NCBI GenBank assembly: GCA_947625175.1 | Contig: CANQNI010000053.1 | Coordinates: forward strand, 1-9,535 | DNA length: 9,535 nucleotides | Reading direction: 5' to 3' | Source of the DNA: an uncultured Eubacteriaceae bacterium | GTDB lineage: Bacteria; Bacillota; Clostridia; Eubacteriales; Eubacteriaceae | Part shown: positions 6,588-9,535 of the stretch, one piece after another | How the letters are laid out: each line of letters starts with the position of its first letter | How positions within the stretch are numbered: the first letter of the stretch is position 1 | The notes under the pieces: generated by a model | Told to the model about the DNA's origin: nothing | Databases searched by the model: none | Seen by the model: the letters and a program-made list of their open reading frames with translations, nothing else | Made by a program: the position numbers and the translations under genes

Positions 6588-6757
6588 TGAAAAAATTAGA
6601 ATTAGGACAAATTGTTAAATTAAAGAAAAAACACCCCTGTGGATCAAATGAATGGAAAATTACTCGAGTAGGAACAGATATTAAAGCAGAATGTCAGGGA
6701 TGTGGACATGAAATCTTAATTCCCCGATTAAAATTTTTAAAATTAATAAAAGAATAA
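6587..6757 (+). CDS. DUF951 family small protein, probable zinc-binding
   Basis: A 56-residue protein too short for many gene callers. Family hallmarks are the N-terminal LGQIVKLKKKHPCGSNEW block (residues 6-23) and the CQGCGHEILIPRLKF block (36-50). Together they give three cysteines (C18, C36, C39) and two histidines (H16, H41), which could hold a zinc ion. DUF951 proteins are common in Bacillota and have no established function to my knowledge. Their usual neighbours are parB, ychF or rpsF, as seen here. The ATG at 6587 shares its A with the end of the upstream cvpA-like stop codon (TAATG), so translation is very likely coupled. No independent Shine-Dalgarno site is visible. The stop codon is TAA. 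Confidence 0.92.
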   Translation: MKKLELGQIVKLKKKHPCGSNEWKITRVGTDIKAECQGCGHEILIPRLKFLKLIKE

Positions 6758-6772
6758 TTATCAAAAATTCTC

Positions 6773-6801
6773 TTGTTTAAAAAAAATCATTCTGGTAAAA
6801 T
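6773..6801 (+). promoter_or_regulatory. promoter of the rpsF-ssb-rpsR operon
   Basis: TTGTTT (-35, 6773-6778) and TAAAAT (-10, 6796-6801) are separated by exactly 17 bp, with an extended TGG just before the -10. Transcription should start near 6808, leaving a leader of about 44 nt. The leader contains a small hairpin, CTTGC (6811-6815) with GTAAG (6822-6826). I do not see the conserved S6:S18 leader motif known from other bacteria, so autoregulation cannot be claimed from this sequence. Confidence 0.7.
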
Positions 6802-6851
6802 TAGGAAATCCTTGCTTTTAAGTAAGCCATTAAGTCCAAAAGGAGGTAAAA

Positions 6852-7148
6852 ATGAGAGATTATGAAACTATGGTCGTTTTAGTTCCAGATCTTCCTGAAG
6901 AAGAAATTGCTAAAATCATTGATAGAATAAAAACTATCATTAATGAAAATGGCGAAGTAGATTCTATTGAAGAATGGGGAATCAGAAATCTAGCTTATAA
7001 AATTAAAAAAGTCTATTCTGAAGGATATTACATTTTAATTAATTTTAAAGCTAATAATGAAGCCTTAGACGAACTAGAACATTATTATCGAATTACTGAT
7101 AGTGTTATCCGTTCAATCATAGTTAAACAAGAAAAAAAGAGGAAATAA
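6852..7148 (+). CDS. rpsF: 30S ribosomal protein S6
   Basis: A 98-residue S6, the standard length for a form without the long acidic tail seen in enterobacteria. It shows the family start RDYETMVVLVPDLPEE, the central EEWGIRNLAYKIKK (40-53) and the GYYILINFKA strand, then a short Lys/Arg end. S6 binds the central domain of 16S rRNA together with S18, encoded two genes downstream, and the pair forms part of the 30S platform. A very strong Shine-Dalgarno site, AAAGGAGGT (6839-6847), sits five bases before the ATG, in keeping with high expression. It is the first gene of a three-gene operon with its own promoter. The ssb ATG follows the TAA with no gap. Confidence 0.98.
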   Translation: MRDYETMVVLVPDLPEEEIAKIIDRIKTIINENGEVDSIEEWGIRNLAYKIKKVYSEGYYILINFKANNEALDELEHYYRITDSVIRSIIVKQEKKRK

Positions 7149-7598
7149 ATGAATGTCGTCGTTTTAATTGGTCGACTAACAAGTGATCCGGTTTTAAGAA
7201 CAACTCAATCTGGAACCAGCTTAGCTAATTTTACTTTAGCTGTTCCTAAAAGATTTAAAAGAGAAAATCAACCGGATGCTGATTTTATTAATTGTACTGC
7301 CTGGGGAAAAACTGCTGAAGTAATAAGTCAATACTTATCTAAAGGAAGACAAATGGCTGTACAAGGAAGAATACAAACAAGTTCTTATCAAGACCAAACT
7401 GGAGCAACAAGATATAGAACTGATGTTATTGTTGAAAGTTTTGATTTTATCGGTAGTCGATCAGATTCCTCCTACAATAATTTTAATCAAAGTCCTCAAA
7501 ACAATTATAATCAAAATATAAGCAGACAAAACAATGCTCCACTTGAAATTGATGATGATTTTAGTTTATTGGAAGATGATGACGATGTTCCGTTTTAA
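7149..7598 (+). CDS. ssb: single-stranded DNA-binding protein
   Basis: A 149-residue SSB that coats single-stranded DNA during replication, repair and recombination. The N-terminal OB-fold (about 1-105) opens with MNVVVLIGRLTSDPVLR and carries NFTLAVPKRFKR, FINCTAWGKTAE and KGRQMAVQGRIQT, all typical. A flexible Asn/Gln/Ser-rich linker (about 108-132) follows. The acidic tip ends DDDDVPF (143-149), the partner-binding hook for replication and repair proteins. It starts immediately after the rpsF stop. Its Shine-Dalgarno site AGAGG (7138-7142) lies inside the end of rpsF, six bases upstream. Its place between rpsF and rpsR is the standard bacterial arrangement, so this is the replicative housekeeping SSB rather than a phage or plasmid copy. 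Confidence 0.98.
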   Translation: MNVVVLIGRLTSDPVLRTTQSGTSLANFTLAVPKRFKRENQPDADFINCTAWGKTAEVISQYLSKGRQMAVQGRIQTSSYQDQTGATRYRTDVIVESFDFIGSRSDSSYNNFNQSPQNNYNQNISRQNNAPLEIDDDFSLLEDDDDVPF

Positions 7599-7615
7599 TA
7601 TAACAGGAGATATAA

Positions 7616-7849
7616 ATGCCAAAACCATTTAATAGAAGAAGAAGAAAAGTATGTGAATTTTGTGAAAATCATATTGATCACATAGATTATAAAGATGTTG
7701 CTACTTTAAAAAGATATATTTCTGAAAGAGGAAAAATTTTACCTAGAAGAGCAACAGGTACTTGTGCCAAACATCAAAGAAAAGTTACACATGCTATTAA
7801 AAGAGCACGTAACGTTGCTTTAATACCATATACTCATAATAAAGTTTGA
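7616..7849 (+). CDS. rpsR: 30S ribosomal protein S18, zinc-ligand (C+) form
   Basis: A 77-residue S18 of normal length. The core [20 protein letters not shown], the PRRATGT loop and the C-terminal [13 protein letters not shown] are diagnostic. S18 pairs with S6 in the 30S platform. Unusually complete are the metal ligands C13, C16, C50 and H53 (KVCEFC and GTCAKHQ), which make a zinc-binding version. Bacillus subtilis S18 lacks most of these. The Shine-Dalgarno site AGGAG (7605-7609) lies six bases before the ATG. It is the last gene of the operon and ends in TGA, with a clear terminator straight after. Confidence 0.98.
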   Translation: MPKPFNRRRRKVCEFCENHIDHIDYKDVATLKRYISERGKILPRRATGTCAKHQRKVTHAIKRARNVALIPYTHNKV

Positions 7850-7853
7850 TTTT

Positions 7854-7887
7854 AAAAGCTCGGCTTAATTAGTCGTGCTTTTTTTTT
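7854..7887 (+). terminator. intrinsic terminator after rpsR
   Basis: The stem AAAGC-T-CGGCT (7855-7865) pairs with AGTCG-T-GCTTT (7871-7881) around a TAATT loop, with one T-T mismatch and one G-T pair. It runs into nine consecutive T residues (7879-7887). It lies five bases after the rpsR stop and is the clearest terminator in the window. Confidence 0.92.
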
Positions 7888-7934
7888 GAAAATTAAAGAT
7901 AATTTAAGTTTATTATATTAAATTATTATAAAAT
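7886..7934 (+). promoter_or_regulatory. probable promoter region for the right-end gene
   Basis: Because a strong terminator precedes it, the right-end gene needs its own promoter. Candidates are TTGAAA (7886-7891) with TATTAT (7911-7916) at a long 19-bp spacing, or TTTAAG (7903-7908) with TATAAA (7927-7932) at 18 bp. Neither is convincing in such AT-rich DNA. Confidence 0.3.
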
Positions 7935-7965
7935 TATATTTAATAGAAGAAAGCGAGGTAAGTCT

Positions 7966-9535
7966 ATGTCTACTGATGATATCAAATTGGATACTCAGGA
8001 AATCGAAATTGAACAAAATAAAGATTCAGACAAAAATAAAGATCAATTAGTAGATAATTTTGGTGAAATTGACAAAGAAGGATTGACCGAAATTATAGGT
8101 TTACCACGTCTTGAAACTTTAATAGATAAAAGAAATCAAGAGGAAAAAGTTTCTAAGGAAATTCCTATTGATCTGAAAAAAGAATCTGATAACAATCTTG
8201 ATGAAGAAATCGGTATTAGTACAAGTGTTCTTTCGACCGAGTTAGTTTTAAAAGAAAATTCTCCAACTTCTCTTTTAGAAATAATAAATACTTCAGAAAT
8301 TCCGAAAGTAAAAATAAAAGAATCTAAAAAAACTGAAGAAATTAAAAGTAAAAATATAAAACGTAGAAAACGGAAAAGGAGAAAACGATCTGATCTCATT
8401 TTAAGTAGGAATAATCAAGAAGAAGTTATTCCAAATCAAATAAATGAAGAATTAATTACAGAAGATTCTATTAAAGTTGATCAGATTTCAGTCGAAAATG
8501 AAGAAATTGAAAGAATCCAGACTGTTAAAGAAGATGTTGAAAAAACAATAACAATAGCAGAACTCTCTAGTTTTTTATCAAAAACAGAAGAAGCTCAAGA
8601 AGAAAAAAAAGATAATTTAGAAAGTCTTATTAAGCCTTCCTCTCGAAAACGAAAAAAACGGAAAAGAGTTAACAGACAAACAGAAGTAACAACTTCAATA
8701 AAATCAAATATTTCTCCAACAGCAGTACTAGAAACTACTAATAATTACATTTTTACTTCAGTTCCTGATAATTTATTAAATGCAGGATTAATTTTATATA
8801 ATAATCTAACGAAGCAAATGCAAGAGAATGGAACTCTAAGAGTTGAGTACCTTATGACTGTTCTAGGATCTTTATCTGGATATTCTACACAGGCATCTGC
8901 AAGAGAAAAAATGATAAATCGATTAAAATTAACTGAAGAACAGGTTTTTTCTGTTATTGAAACTGCTGATGGAAGTAAATATTATTTTGGAGATACCATA
9001 GATAGAACTCTTCAAAAGGATAAACATTCTATCTGGTATATGGCAGCAACAGCTGCAATTAAGTTAACAGGAAAAGTAAATACTAATATTAATGAAATAG
9101 TTCGATTTAATATTAGAAATTTAGGTAAAAAAACTTTTGGAATTCCACGAATCCCAAAAAATTTGAGAACTTCTAAATTGCCTGCTTATTATGTAGAAAA
9201 TTTATGGATTCCAATTCAAAAAGGCTTAGAACATTTTACAAATGATCCTTTAGATTGGCCTGTTATTTTTGGTGTAGCAATACAAAGAGCTCTTATTACT
9301 ACTAAAGGTGTTTTAGATCCTAATATTTCTTTAAAAATTATATTAGAAAGTGCTGTTCCTACTTCAATTATGGAAATTGAGCCAATTAATCCAAACGAAG
9401 TTGTAAGTCAATCTGATAGAAAAATTCTTATTGAAAAGTTACGTAGTGAAATGAACACTATTATGAAAACTTTACATTTAAACGATTGCTTAAAACAAAA
9501 GATTGTTGAGGCATGCGGCTGTACCGAGCCTATTG
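7966..9535 (+). CDS. unrecognised protein: charged low-complexity N-terminus with two Arg/Lys blocks, then a conserved-looking domain; 3' end outside window
   Basis: An open frame of 523 codons runs off the window. The ATG at 7966 has a good Shine-Dalgarno site, GAGGT (7955-7959), six bases upstream. Residues 1 to about 260 are Glu/Lys/Asn/Ser-rich and probably disordered, with two strongly basic blocks, KRRKRKRRKR (132-141) and RKRKKRKR (227-234), set in acidic surroundings. From about 265 a globular part begins: LTKQM, MTVLGSLSGYSTQ (about 298-310), KYYFGDT (338-344), SIWYMAATAA (355-364), FGIPRIPKN (391-399), PAYYVENLWIPI, WPVIFGVAIQRAL and AVPTSIM. Residues 508-519 hold three cysteines (C508, C517, C519). 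I cannot assign a family with certainty and no catalytic motif stands out. The basic blocks suggest nucleic acid or membrane-surface binding, which is inference only. No signal peptide or membrane helix is seen. The 87-codon minus-strand frame inside it is a shadow. Confidence 0.85.
   Translation, partial: MSTDDIKLDTQEIEIEQNKDSDKNKDQLVDNFGEIDKEGLTEIIGLPRLETLIDKRNQEEKVSKEIPIDLKKESDNNLDEEIGISTSVLSTELVLKENSPTSLLEIINTSEIPKVKIKESKKTEEIKSKNIKRRKRKRRKRSDLILSRNNQEEVIPNQINEELITEDSIKVDQISVENEEIERIQTVKEDVEKTITIAELSSFLSKTEEAQEEKKDNLESLIKPSSRKRKKRKRVNRQTEVTTSIKSNISPTAVLETTNNYIFTSVPDNLLNAGLILYNNLTKQMQENGTLRVEYLMTVLGSLSGYSTQASAREKMINRLKLTEEQVFSVIETADGSKYYFGDTIDRTLQKDKHSIWYMAATAAIKLTGKVNTNINEIVRFNIRNLGKKTFGIPRIPKNLRTSKLPAYYVENLWIPIQKGLEHFTNDPLDWPVIFGVAIQRALITTKGVLDPNISLKIILESAVPTSIMEIEPINPNEVVSQSDRKILIEKLRSEMNTIMKTLHLNDCLKQKIVEACGCTEPI

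Noticed and set aside
6802..6851. S6:S18-binding leader controlling rpsF
   Set aside because: The leader is short and shows only a 5-bp hairpin. The conserved bulged motif of the known leader could not be recognised.
8136..8399. 87-codon minus-strand open frame
   Set aside because: It lies wholly inside the right-end gene on the + strand, which has a good ribosome site and a long open frame. Its Arg/Leu/Ser/Phe-rich product is the antisense of Lys/Glu-rich coding sequence.
1..9535. CRISPR arrays, tRNA or rRNA genes, insertion sequences, prophage genes
   Set aside because: No regularly spaced direct repeats with unique spacers, no tRNA-like cloverleaf, and no transposase or integrase motif were seen on either strand by eye.

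Overview
The window is a stretch of a very AT-rich bacterial chromosome. It uses the standard bacterial code: TGA stops at least two genes (parA, rpsR) and tryptophan is TGG. Gene content (mnmG, rsmG, noc, parA, parB, then rpsF-ssb-rpsR) and the presence of a Noc protein point to a low-GC member of the Bacillota near its replication origin. The joining of DUF951 directly to rpsF, without ychF, looks more clostridial or Halanaerobiales-like than Bacillus-like, but that placement is an inference from gene order only. All genes lie on the + strand.

Layout: (1) 1-1389 is the 3' three quarters of mnmG (tRNA wobble-uridine modification). (2) Two parS centromere sites, 26 bp centre to centre, sit at its very end: one inside the last codons, one straddling the stop. 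(3) 1409-1914 is about 500 bp of AT-rich non-coding DNA with no canonical DnaA boxes. It has an extended -10 promoter enclosed by a 13-bp inverted repeat, probably the start of the next operon. (4) 1915-5063 is a tight cluster rsmG-noc-parA-parB (16S rRNA methylation, nucleoid occlusion, chromosome segregation), with gaps of 1-4 bases. (5) 5224-6757 holds an unrecognised five-helix membrane protein with an acidic tail, a CvpA-family membrane protein and a 56-residue DUF951 protein overlapping it by one base. (6) 6773-7887 is the rpsF-ssb-rpsR operon with a good promoter, strong Shine-Dalgarno sites and a clear intrinsic terminator. (7) 7966 to the window end is an open, unfinished gene. It encodes a low-complexity charged N-terminus with two Arg/Lys blocks, followed by a folded domain I cannot name.

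How they work together: ParB is expected to load at the twin parS sites next to its own operon, and ParA to move the origin region apart. Noc is a ParB relative that in Bacillus blocks division over the nucleoid. Here it keeps all four residues that switch specificity from parS to the Noc site, but it has no room for the usual N-terminal membrane-targeting helix. S6 and S18 are neighbours in the 30S platform, and SSB shares their transcript.

The items most worth following up are the helix-less Noc, the unfinished basic-patch protein at the right end, the operator-like inverted repeats before rsmG, and the unnamed membrane protein after parB.
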